A DNA stretch of 64,000 bases, taken from assembly GCF_015140235.1 (NCBI RefSeq), contig NZ_AP023321.1:1726501-1790500 (forward strand), read 5' to 3'. Below, one piece after another: positions 56,754-64,000 of this stretch; the first letter of the stretch is position 1; each line of letters starts with the position of its first letter. Source of the stretch: Solibaculum mannosilyticum (GTDB lineage: Bacteria > Bacillota > Clostridia > Oscillospirales > Acutalibacteraceae). Under the pieces are notes generated by a model, which ran no database searches, was not told the origin of the DNA, and was given only the letters and a program-made list of their open reading frames with translations. The position numbers were made by a program, and so were the translations under genes.

Positions 56754-56756
56754 CCC

Positions 56757-56795
56757 TTAAGGGGAAATCTGTCTTGTAACGGATTTCCCCTATAT
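56757..56795 (+). terminator. possible terminator after module 4
   Basis: AGGGGAAATC pairs with GATTTCCCCT; the following sequence ATATCTATTT is only moderately U-rich. Confidence 0.45.
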
Positions 56796-56844
56796 CTATT
56801 TATAATAATTTTTACTATTTATAAATTCTATATTATGAATCCCG

Positions 56845-57529
56845 ATATCTTTCTCCTACTGTTCCAATGATCCTGTGGACGGCTACGATCCATCCGGCAT
56901 GTCCGAATTCCAGGATAACTATATGTTAGCCAAAAAGAAATATTTGGCCCGCTGGGGTTCTGGCAAGCAAGATGAGTATAAATACAGCAGGTATCCCTCG
57001 AAAAACTTTGGTTCCGGTAAACAGGAAGAATATTATTATAGCCATAATCCTGTGCAAAGAGTTCTCTATAATGCGTACCAAGCTGTCAGACACGCTCCCA
57101 TCACCCATACACAAGGACTTTCTATATCTGCTGGTTTTTATAGCGCATCAATATCTCTTTCTATGGATACGAAGGGAAATATTGTACCTCAGGTCACGTT
57201 TACATCTAATCTTAGCACAAATGGTTTTCTAAATTGGTCACTTGGAGCCTATATAACAGAAACCAATGCTCCATCTGCTCTAGATTTACAAGGATTAGGA
57301 ATCCAATATGGAGGATCTGTTTCCGGTTCTGTAGAAGGAGTTCCTATATTTATAGGTCTTGACGGTAATAAAGTAATTGGTTTACAATGGCTTTACTCTT
57401 TCAACCGGCGTATCCTCTTCTCCTGGTGCTGAAGGGCATGTTCAAACAGGGAATACGTGGAATATAAATACCGGTGCTAATATTAGCTATGCGGTGGATG
57501 CTATTTTCTACAGAATGATTGGGTGGTAA
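56845..57529 (+). pseudogene. orphan RHS tip module 5, family B, frameshifted near its end
   Basis: The tag, long linker and tip (LSISAGFYSASISLSMDTKG; PQVTFTSNLSTNG) run in frame until about 57385, where the frame changes and stops at 57430-57432. In another frame the expected end continues as LSTGVSSSPGAEGHVQTG and finishes FYRMIGW, TAA at 57527-57529. The module lacks the leader hairpin found at other junctions. Without repair it would not give a normal toxin end. Confidence 0.75.
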
Positions 57530-57531
57530 TT

Positions 57532-58182
57532 ATGAAGAAATTGTGTTGTCTATTTATTCTTGTATTCGTAACACTCATGCAAACTTTCTATGTATCCGCA
57601 GAAGAGCAGCCGCTAAGTTTAGTAAAGCTGGAAAAAGAATCAGCAACTCCTGTAAATGCTGTGGGGATTATGGTAGATCCAAATAATAATATAGGGATTT
57701 TCTTTGAAAATGGTATTATCTATGTTTATCATCCAAATGGTGATTTTTTCTATGGACTCCAGTTCAAGACTCAAGGATTTTATGCCAGTGATTTCGATTC
57801 TAATGGGAATGTCATGATTGTAGACGCTAGACAAGATGATATTTACTATTTTGATTCTAACGGTCAACTAGTCAGAAGAATCCCCAAAGCTGTTGTAATG
57901 GATGAATTTCAAGAGGACAAGTTCTATAATAAGCAAAAACGAATTCGAAAAATAGATTGTGGAGATTTCTCTTATGTTTTGAAACATTCATTATGGCATA
58001 ATCAGTTAACAAAAACAATGAATGACGGCACTGAATTCGTCTTTTACGATTCAGGAAACTCTCAACTTATTTATTCATTTATAGTCATTGGAGGTATCGT
58101 TTTAATCTTTTCAGTCGGAATGTTGGGAATGATCCGATTTATCTTAAAAAAGTGCCGGGAAGATATGGCCAAAACAGAATAA
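57532..58182 (+). CDS. family-B immunity protein for orphan 5
   Basis: A 216-residue relative of 53235-53918: signal peptide (CCLFILVFVTLMQTFYVSA), propeller-like repeats (VGIMVDPNNNIGIFFENGII; NVMIVDARQDDIYYFDSNGQ), a C-terminal helix and a basic tail. It begins 2 bp after the stop of the frameshifted toxin. Confidence 0.78.
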   Translation: MKKLCCLFILVFVTLMQTFYVSAEEQPLSLVKLEKESATPVNAVGIMVDPNNNIGIFFENGIIYVYHPNGDFFYGLQFKTQGFYASDFDSNGNVMIVDARQDDIYYFDSNGQLVRRIPKAVVMDEFQEDKFYNKQKRIRKIDCGDFSYVLKHSLWHNQLTKTMNDGTEFVFYDSGNSQLIYSFIVIGGIVLIFSVGMLGMIRFILKKCREDMAKTE

Positions 58183-58194
58183 ACTACAGCAAAG

Positions 58195-58226
58195 GGGGAG
58201 CCTATCTTATTTAGGTGGGCTTCTCC
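58195..58226 (+). promoter_or_regulatory. leader hairpin of orphan 6
   Basis: Sequence identical to the orphan 2 leader from GGGGGAGCC through GGGCTTCTCC; GTG at 58215 lies in the 3' arm. Confidence 0.6.
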
Positions 58227-58913
58227 TACTGTTCCAATGATCCTGTGGACGGCTCTGATCTATCCGGCATGTCCGAATTCCAGGATAACTATATGTTAGC
58301 CAAAAAGAAATATTTGGCCCGTTGGGGTTCTGGCAAGCAAGATGAGTATAAATACAGCAGGTATCCCTCGAAAAACTTTGGTTCCGGTAAACAGGAAGAA
58401 TATTATTATAGCCATAATCCTATACAAAGAGTTCTTTACAATGCTTATAATACAGTAAGGAAAAATGTATCTGCTACCTATAGTCGAGGGGTAACAGTGT
58501 CAGCCGGAGGATTTAATGTAACTATAGGAATTTCTGCGGATACAAAAGGACATATAGCACCACAGATTACATTTACTTCAGGTATAGGTACCGGTAGCTT
58601 TACAGATTGATCTATCGGTTTGAATAAAACAGTAACTAATGCGCCAGGTATTGATAAATTAGATGGATATGGAATTCAATGTGGTGGATCCGCTGGGACT
58701 GTTGTTGAAGGAGTTCCTATATTTGCAGGCGCAGATCTAAACATCATTCCTGATGGGTCAAAAGTATATGGTGGAGCTACCTCTTCTGTCGGTATAGGAT
58801 CTCCTGGTGTAGATCTTCATGTCCAGCAAGGTAATACTTGGACATTAGGAGGCGGCTACTTTGATCTTAGTTATTATATGGATAAAGCCTTTTATCAAAT
58901 GATTGGGTGGTGA
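58215..58913 (+). pseudogene. orphan RHS tip module 6, family B, nonsense codon in the tip
   Basis: Almost a DNA copy of module 2 through SFTD, where TGG of the Trp codon has become TGA (58608-58610). The frame continues after it (GLNKTVTNAPGIDKLDGYGI) and ends FYQMIGW at 58913. The tag also has GSDLSGM for GYDPSGM. Module 2 and module 6 diverge after the nonsense site, suggesting an older duplication with a later exchange of the first half. Confidence 0.8.
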
Positions 58914-58917
58914 TTTG

Positions 58918-59601
58918 ATGAAAATTTTAGCTCGTATTTTCTTTAGTATGTTTATCCTTTCGATATTCACTATAACAACTGTGTCGGCACAAAAAAAACC
59001 ACTAGATTTAGTAAGACTTGATGAAGAGTATGAAGCAATATTGTCTGCTGTTGGCATTATGGTGGATCGAAACGATAATGTAGGAATCTATTTTGACAAC
59101 GACGTGATCCATGTTTATCATCCAGATGGAACCTTTTATTACGGCTTTCGTTTCAATACCGAAGGTTCTTATGTCTCCGATTTTGATTCAGTGGGTAATG
59201 TTATAATTGCAGGCGTTCGCCAAGACAATATTTACTGTTTTAATTCTGATGGAGATCTCGTAAGGGAAACTCCTAAAGAGGCAATGTTTTTAAATTATGA
59301 GGAAGAGAGTGATTATTTTGATTGCCGACGCAAAATCAAAAAGGTCGAGTGTGACGGGTTTACCTATGTATTCAAAAATACATTTTGGCATAAACAGCTT
59401 GTGAAAATAATGGATGATGGGACAGAAATCGTTTTTTATGATTCTGGAGTTTCTCAGATAATTCTTTTACTTGTGGTTGGCATCGTGATATTATTATTTT
59501 TCACATTAGTGTTGATTAAAGCAATTAAATATATTTCTCAGCAAAGCCGTGAGTATTACTTAAATGGTGAGCGTGATACGGTAAAGCTGAGGTGGAAGTA
59601 G
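58918..59601 (+). CDS. family-B immunity protein for orphan 6
   Basis: A 227-residue close paralogue of 53235-53918 (same signal peptide, VGIMVDRNDNVGIYFDNDVI, QDNIYCFNSDGDLVRETPKE, C-terminal helix). It remains open although its toxin is disrupted, so selection on immunity may outlast the toxin. Intact immunity can protect against siblings that still use this tip. Confidence 0.8.
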   Translation: MKILARIFFSMFILSIFTITTVSAQKKPLDLVRLDEEYEAILSAVGIMVDRNDNVGIYFDNDVIHVYHPDGTFYYGFRFNTEGSYVSDFDSVGNVIIAGVRQDNIYCFNSDGDLVRETPKEAMFLNYEEESDYFDCRRKIKKVECDGFTYVFKNTFWHKQLVKIMDDGTEIVFYDSGVSQIILLLVVGIVILLFFTLVLIKAIKYISQQSREYYLNGERDTVKLRWK

Positions 59602-59608
59602 ACTAGGA

Positions 59609-59656
59609 AAGTAGGGGCATATTATGTATATTAATACGCCCCTACTTTGTTTTTTT
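59609..59656 (+). terminator. terminator inside the array after module 6
   Basis: AAGTAGGGGC...TATTA pairs with TAATA...GCCCCTACTT, followed by TGTTTTTTT. It is homologous to 53930-53972. Confidence 0.8.
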
Positions 59657-59664
59657 GAGATTTC

Positions 59665-60303
59665 AACGATCTTGTCAACAGCTCCGATCCATCCGGCATG
59701 TCCGAGTTCCAGGATAACTATATGCGTTGGGAACGTGACAAGTGGGGTTCTGGCAAACAGCAAGAATATATGCGGGCTGAGATAGAGGCTTACAACCAGA
59801 GTGTTCTTCACCCTAAAAAACAAAATCAGAATTATTTTGAGAAAAATAAGAAGAAACAACCTGGTTCTTCTTCAAAAAATGGTGCAAGTAAAAGCCTTAC
59901 TTTTCTGGGAGATTTTCTTGGAAATAAAAACTCCGGAATTGCTGCACTTGCCGATTTTGGAGGAAAGTCATCTGGGGATGGTGCTGGGCTTGCGTTTACA
60001 ACCTTTACATTTGTTGAATCAGCTATATGTTTTACAGCTGCACATTGGGTAAATGAAGATCTTCAGTATTCCGAAAAACTTCTTATGACTAATTATGAAA
60101 AATTAGCTGCTGGAGGTGGAATTTTGTTAGCCTATGGTATGGCAAACATATGGAATCCAATGGGATGGGGAACTTTAGTAGCATCCACATTGATCATGAC
60201 AATGTATTCTCTTACAACAGGAGAATTGCGTAACCAACTTCTAGATGTTATTGAATATTCTAAAGATCCCCATGCTAAAATGAGAAAACTTCTAGAAGGT
60301 TAA
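59665..60303 (+). CDS. orphan RHS tip module 7, family A
   Basis: A 213-codon frame without a start of its own before the Met of SGMSEF: tag NDLVNSSDPSGMSEF, linker MRWERDKWGSGKQQEYMRAE and a hydrophobic tip with FTAAHWVNEDLQYSEKLLM and LAYGMANIWNPMGW. It shares its tag type with the family-C module 3, so tags and tips have been reshuffled. Confidence 0.8.
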   Translation, partial: NDLVNSSDPSGMSEFQDNYMRWERDKWGSGKQQEYMRAEIEAYNQSVLHPKKQNQNYFEKNKKKQPGSSSKNGASKSLTFLGDFLGNKNSGIAALADFGGKSSGDGAGLAFTTFTFVESAICFTAAHWVNEDLQYSEKLLMTNYEKLAAGGGILLAYGMANIWNPMGWGTLVASTLIMTMYSLTTGELRNQLLDVIEYSKDPHAKMRKLLEG

Positions 60304-60318
60304 CAGGAGGATAAAATC

Positions 60319-60660
60319 ATGCAAGAACCAGAAGAAAACAAACGTCATTGGGGGGCTAAATCCTATAAAAGTCTATGGATTTTACCGTTAATAGCTTTTA
60401 TTGCTATCTTTTTTCTTGCTTCATCAAGAAATTACATTTTTGAGTGGCAGAAAGAAAAAGACCTGCAAGCATTAGGGATGATTATGAAGGGAGGATTTTT
60501 GTACGCTCTGCTTTGGTTGGTTATGCCTGCAACCATTGCAGACTATGTAGGCTTAGTCCGCCGAGAAAAAACCGATCACAAATGGTGGAAGATTATCTCT
60601 TTGGTTGCAATTGAACTTGCCTGTATTATTTTCGGAACTTATGTTTTCTTTTTCTCCTGA
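60319..60660 (+). CDS. family-A immunity protein for orphan 7
   Basis: A 113-residue membrane protein of the same three-helix family: KSYKSLWILPLIAFIAIFFL, ADYVGLVRREKTDHKWWK and a C-terminal helix ending GTYVFFFS. It starts behind AACAGGAGG, 15 bp after the toxin stop. Confidence 0.8.
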   Translation: MQEPEENKRHWGAKSYKSLWILPLIAFIAIFFLASSRNYIFEWQKEKDLQALGMIMKGGFLYALLWLVMPATIADYVGLVRREKTDHKWWKIISLVAIELACIIFGTYVFFFS

Positions 60661-60674
60661 AATACAACTTTTAC

Positions 60675-60790
60675 TATTCCACATACCTCTTCCGGTATAT
60701 CTGAATGCCAGGACAACTTATATACGTTTGGCTGCTGAAAGAAGAGAATATCGGAAATGTTTTAGTTCTGAGAAACAGGAAGAGTAAGGA
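60675..60790 (+). pseudogene. decayed tag of an eighth module
   Basis: Sequence matching the orphan 1 tag (SSGISECQDN in one frame; then RLAAERREYRKCFSSEKQEE in another) is broken by frame changes and ends directly at an immunity gene. The tip itself has been deleted. Confidence 0.65.
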
Positions 60791-60798
60791 GGTTAACT

Positions 60799-61147
60799 AT
60801 GGAAAACCCTAAAAAAAAACAATCCTGAAAAAGGAGCTAAATCTTATAAAAGCCTATGGATTACTGAATGTATCTTTTGGTGCCTGATTCCCTTCTATTT
60901 TTATATGCGATGGATTATGCGGGATCCAGATTGGGTACACGGAAGAGCTTTTGGCCATATTTGTATATTTTATGGAGTTTTTGTAATTGGCATTGTCTGT
61001 ATGGGAACTTGGGGCATTATCACTGATTATAAAGGCTTGGTACGTCGTGGTAAAACAGAACACAAACCATGGAAACTTGCTTCTCTCCTTATTGTCAATA
61101 CCATTTATCTTCTTATATCGTCATATATCCTATTTATCTATCACTAA
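60799..61147 (+). pseudogene. family-A immunity gene without toxin, frameshifted in an A-run
   Basis: It starts MENPKK behind AAGGAGG. A run of nine A (60811-60819) puts it out of frame; with eight A the product would read MENPKKNNPEKGAKSYKSLW and continue to SSYILFIYH, very like the immunity protein of the main RHS gene. A homopolymer error or a phase-variable tract could equally explain this. Confidence 0.75.
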
Positions 61148-61156
61148 TATAGAAAA

Positions 61157-61190
61157 AGGAGGAGCCTATCTTGTTAGATGGGCTTCTCCT
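61157..61190 (+). promoter_or_regulatory. leader hairpin of a deleted ninth module
   Basis: AGGAGGAGCCTATCT, loop TGTT, AGATGGGCTTCTCCT, the same fold as the orphan 1 leader, ribosome site and ATG (61178) included. The tip that followed is gone. Confidence 0.65.
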
Positions 61191-61195
61191 TTACG

Positions 61196-61236
61196 ATACA
61201 ATTGACGGGATTTACGATTTTATTTTAGGGTGGTAA
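61196..61236 (+). pseudogene. last codons of a deleted family-B-like tip
   Basis: The frame DTIDGIYDFILGW ends in TAA just before the next immunity gene, mirroring the FYQMIGW end of family-B tips. The leader hairpin is fused almost directly to this tail. Confidence 0.55.
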
Positions 61237-61239
61237 AAG

Positions 61240-61905
61240 ATGAAAAAAATATTTTCTATTTTTGTGTTATTAGTCGTCGTAACAACATTAGGATATTTAT
61301 CCGTTTCTGCCAATGAGCTTGATATGGAGAGAGTAGAGGAAGAATACCATGGCGCTGCCAAAGCAATCAGTATCGCAGCCGATTCTAAAGGAAATGTTGC
61401 TCTGTATTTTGACGATGACGTCATCAATGTTTACCATCCAGATGGAACATTCTTTTACGGATTAAAGCTCGATGTAGCTTCTTATGTCTGCGATTTTGAT
61501 TCAGAGGATAATCTCATCGTCTTTGCCACTAGAACAGATTACATCTATTACTTTAATTCAAAAGGAGAATGTGTCAAACAAGTATATAAAGATGATTTCA
61601 TGGATCCTGGCGCCCTCGACAAGTATTACCGAGAAAGAATGAGCCTACGAGAAATTGATGAAGATGGATTCCAGTATATTTTGGAGGCATCCTATGGCAA
61701 AACCAAGCTCATCCAACAGATGGACGATGGTTCAGAGCGAGTTCTGTATGAAACAGAAGGTTCTACTGTAATAGGAAAAACTATTTTTGGCGGGGTTATT
61801 GCGATTTTATTTATCTCTCTTTTTGGCCTTGGAATATTCCAGGTGTATCGGTTTTATAAAAACAGCAGGAACAAAAAGGATAGCGCCGATATATTCTCCC
61901 GATAA
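61240..61905 (+). CDS. diverged family-B immunity protein without toxin
   Basis: A 221-residue protein with a signal peptide (IFSIFVLLVVVTTLGYLSVS), propeller-like repeats (ISIAADSKGNVALYFDDDVI; VYHPDGTFFYGLKLD), a C-terminal helix (IFGGVIAILFISLFGLGIF) and a basic tail. It is the last gene of the array and the most diverged family-B immunity. The matching tip is deleted, so it may be kept as protection against neighbours. Confidence 0.78.
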   Translation: MKKIFSIFVLLVVVTTLGYLSVSANELDMERVEEEYHGAAKAISIAADSKGNVALYFDDDVINVYHPDGTFFYGLKLDVASYVCDFDSEDNLIVFATRTDYIYYFNSKGECVKQVYKDDFMDPGALDKYYRERMSLREIDEDGFQYILEASYGKTKLIQQMDDGSERVLYETEGSTVIGKTIFGGVIAILFISLFGLGIFQVYRFYKNSRNKKDSADIFSR

Positions 61906-61930
61906 TCGTCCCATCTGCTCAAAACCAACA

Positions 61931-61976
61931 ACTAAAGATAAGCTCCTGGATTAAGATCCAGGAGCTTATCTTGTCT
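61931..61976. terminator. bidirectional terminator between the array and ligD
   Basis: A 17-bp perfect stem (61935-61951 with 61956-61972), loop TAAG. The ligase stop codon lies inside the stem. Confidence 0.8.
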
Positions 61977-62919
61977 CTATGCATTCTTCCGTGGTTTTGT
62001 CCTCCCTCAGCCCCTTAAAGACCGGCTGCCGCATCCCGCCATTTGCCGTCTTCTCCATATAGCTGACGGTGCATACCATGGAGGGCCCAATCCACACAGC
62101 ATCTTCGTTTCCATGCCCTTGGGGAACCTCAAGGGGCGGGCCAGACGCCTGTGGCTGTTCCAAAATCTTATGAAAGGGCGCTCCCCCTACGCCAAGGGTC
62201 ACATGGCCTTTGTAAACCAGCCCTCCCGTTTCTGCGTATTGCCCCAGCACCAGGCTGGTCATGTGGTTGTCCTTCTGGATGTAGCCGCATACCACAAAGT
62301 CCTCGTCCTGGAGGTTTTTGATCTTTACCCAGTCCTTGGTCCGTTTGCCCTGGATGTAGATGCTTTCTTTCCTTTTAGCAACAATGCCTTCCAACTGTTG
62401 TTGCTTGGCCAGCTCGTACAGCGCAGCACCCTTACCTTCAAAATACCGGGATACCGCAATCCTTTCGTTCTCCTTGACTGCTTGTTTTAAGATCCGTTTT
62501 CGCTCCATGAGAGGTTGGAACATCAAATCCTGCCCATCCGCCCAAAGGCAATCAAAGGCCACAAAGGTGGCCGGGTGTTTCTTGGCCGCCAGTTCCAGAC
62601 GGAACCGGTTGCCCATCAGGCTACGGCGCTGGATTTCATAGAAATTTGGTTTCCCATCTACCAGTACCAGCAGCTCCCCATCCAGGATGCATTTCTTTTT
62701 GACCTGCCGGTGCAGCTGCCATAGTTCCGGTACCTTTGGATTCAGGATCATGTTCCGTTTGTTGCGGAGCTCCGTGGTTTTCCCTTTCGGGTCCAAATAG
62801 GCAATGCAGCGTTCCCCATCCCACTTCACTTCATAAAGATAACCGGGATGGTCAAAGGGGGCTGTATTTTCTGCAATCAGCATGGGATGCAAGTTTTTGC
62901 GGTCAAAAAGCGATTCCAT
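61966..62919 (-). CDS. ligD: ATP-dependent DNA ligase, LigD ligase-domain type
   Basis: A 317-residue stand-alone ligase of the bacterial NHEJ type. The adenylated lysine is in EVKWDGERCIAYL (motif I), with motif III ATFVAFDCLWADG, motif IV EGIVAKRKES and motif V KDWVKIKNLQ. The OB-fold C-terminal part contains VCGYIQKDNH. No polymerase or nuclease domain is attached. It is 21 bp downstream of the ku gene and presumably an operon with it. Confidence 0.9.
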   Translation of the reverse strand: MESLFDRKNLHPMLIAENTAPFDHPGYLYEVKWDGERCIAYLDPKGKTTELRNKRNMILNPKVPELWQLHRQVKKKCILDGELLVLVDGKPNFYEIQRRSLMGNRFRLELAAKKHPATFVAFDCLWADGQDLMFQPLMERKRILKQAVKENERIAVSRYFEGKGAALYELAKQQQLEGIVAKRKESIYIQGKRTKDWVKIKNLQDEDFVVCGYIQKDNHMTSLVLGQYAETGGLVYKGHVTLGVGGAPFHKILEQPQASGPPLEVPQGHGNEDAVWIGPSMVCTVSYMEKTANGGMRQPVFKGLREDKTTEECIETR

Positions 62920-62940
62920 AAAAATTTCTCCGTCATTCGA

Positions 62941-63657
62941 TTAAGAAGCATTTCCGGCCTTGGCTGTTTTCTTCCTACCAGGACCTCTTTTGGACGGCGT
63001 TTTCCCTTTGTCCCCCATCTGCTTTAAAGAGGCTTCCAGCGCATCCATGATGTTGATGACGTTGGAGGGCTGCTGGCCGGGCGCTTCGGTAATCTCTTTC
63101 CCATTGATCTTTGCCTCGATGATTTCCCGAAGCCGCACCTGGTATTGATCGTGATAGAGGGTTGGATCGAAGGCTTGCGACATCCCCTTGACCAAGGCTT
63201 TGGCCATGGTGAGTTCTGCTTCCGGTAATTTTGGATGGGCCGGTTCCTTGGGCATCGCTTTTACCTCGTCGTGGAAAAAGAGGGTTTCCACTAAAATCCC
63301 CTGTTCGGTTGGGATCAGGCACAGCAGCTTTTCGCTCTGACCAATGACGCTTTTGGCAATGGCCACTTTCCCTTCCTCCAGCATGGCTTTACGGAGCAGC
63401 TCATAGGTTTTGTCCCCTCCAGCCTCCGGAACCGCATGATAGGTTTTGTCATAATAAATCGGACATATTTCATGGATGTCGGCAAAGTGTAGGATTTGGA
63501 TGGTCCGGTCTTTAGGAGTTTTGGCCTTCTCGAAATCTTCGTCGGTCATTGTCACATACCGGCCGGGCTCAAACTCAAACCCCTTGACGATGTCTTGGCT
63601 CCCCACCTCTTTGCCGCAGCTTGCGCATACCTTATTGATAGTCCATACGAATATCAA
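62941..63657 (-). pseudogene. ku: Ku protein lacking its N-terminal part
   Basis: The readable product begins near KVCASCGKEVGSQDIVKGFE and continues through the Ku core (FEPGRYVTMTDEDFEKAKTP; LHFADIHEICPIYYDKTYHA) to a Lys/Arg/Pro-rich tail. Bacterial Ku proteins usually start with about 50-60 more residues (a segment like AIWKGAISFGLVNIPV), absent here. The eight residues before KVCA (MIFVWTIN) come from foreign sequence and a chance TTG start. The breakpoint is near 63634. The gene is probably non-functional, which would disable end joining with the neighbouring ligase. Confidence 0.85.
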
Positions 63658-63972
63658 TATGGAGCTGCACTTGCTATTCTTGATACCCTAGCTACATATA
63701 CCACTAAAATATGCGAAGAATCGTCCCTGTCACTTTCAGTCAAATATTCAGGAATGGTAACTAATCAGCCACATCAATTTTTAGAATTATGTGAGAATTA
63801 TGTCATGAAAGCAATTCCTCGTGATTTGGTGCAACTAGATGAATTATGGGACAAGCTGGGTGAAATCAAAATTAATCTAGTCAATTTAACAAAAGTAGGA
63901 GCTGTATACCTGCTGGGATATCATCAGACGTTATCCTTATTGCAGAAAAAAGGGTATAAACATAGTTTTTGA
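63634..63972 (+). pseudogene. 3' part of an unidentified plus-strand gene
   Basis: From the breakpoint the plus frame reads IDSPYEYQYGAALAILDTLA and later LELCENYVMKAIPRDLVQLD, ending KGYKHSF and TGA at 63970-63972. It has no start of its own; the open frame to its left belongs to the reverse of ku. I do not recognise the family. Its AT-rich composition resembles the RHS array, not ku-ligD, so it may be a displaced accessory or immunity gene. Confidence 0.5.
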
Positions 63973-64000
63973 TATCCTAACTATGTATGGATTTATGTAA

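Noticed and set aside
43490-61905. Array modules as a CRISPR or simple satellite repeat
   Set aside because: Repeats are coding, unevenly spaced by 0.6-1.6 kb, and followed by distinct genes; there are no short regular spacers or cas genes.

Overview
The window looks like a chromosomal segment of an anaerobic, spore-forming, probably gut-dwelling Clostridia (Oscillospiraceae/Ruminococcaceae-like). The grounds are the IspH-ribosomal S1 fusion typical of Clostridia, a clear sporulation sigma factor SigG beside a YlmC/YmxH-type protein, an NfnAB-type ferredoxin/NADPH pair, Gram-positive style promoters and ribosome sites, and large secreted glycan-active enzymes.

Layout. Positions 1-3400 hold accessory material: a small membrane protein and a divergent XRE regulator sharing a 15-bp inverted-repeat operator, an ArsR-permease-thioredoxin operon, and tRNA-Leu(GAG). 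Positions 3500-11050 are housekeeping genes on the minus strand: MurR/RpiR regulator, BaiN-like flavoprotein, Cmk, PlsC and IspH-S1 in a tightly overlapping chain, then YerC-like regulator, methyltransferase and HslO. Positions 11170-20850 carry an AI-2E family permease, TspO/MBR protein, YlmC-like protein, SigG, a lipoprotein, a membrane glycosyltransferase, MltG, NfnAB and a sugar-phosphate transferase. Positions 21380-38400 form a glycan-degradation block: two very large secreted GH38 alpha-mannosidases, divergently arranged, the first broken by an in-frame amber codon, followed by two membrane-anchored M1-peptidase-like proteins whose zinc motif is degenerate. Positions 38640-42664 encode a MarR-controlled heterodimeric ABC exporter.

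The outstanding region is 43490-61905. A 2541-residue secreted RHS/YD-repeat protein (WapA-like) ends in a variable toxin tip and is followed by its immunity gene. Then comes a tandem archive of seven promoterless orphan tip modules, each with its own immunity gene, plus two leftover immunity genes. Every orphan begins with a copy of the DNA encoding the end of the RHS core (SYCSNDPVDGYDPSGMSEF and a linker), so homologous recombination could put a new tip on the full-length protein. There are only three tip families (A, hydrophobic helical; B and C, Gly/Ser/Thr-rich, probably beta). All three have membrane-anchored immunity proteins, which points to toxins acting on the cell envelope and not to the nucleases usual for RHS tips. 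Several orphan leaders fold the ribosome site and start codon into one hairpin, apparently keeping the stored tips silent. Four orphans carry stops, a deletion or a frameshift. A fragment of a family-B immunity gene also lies 5 kb upstream, on the other strand, next to the ABC exporter.

The right end has a LigD-type ATP-dependent ligase and a Ku gene whose N-terminal part is missing, fused at a breakpoint near 63634 to the 3' part of an unrelated plus-strand gene.
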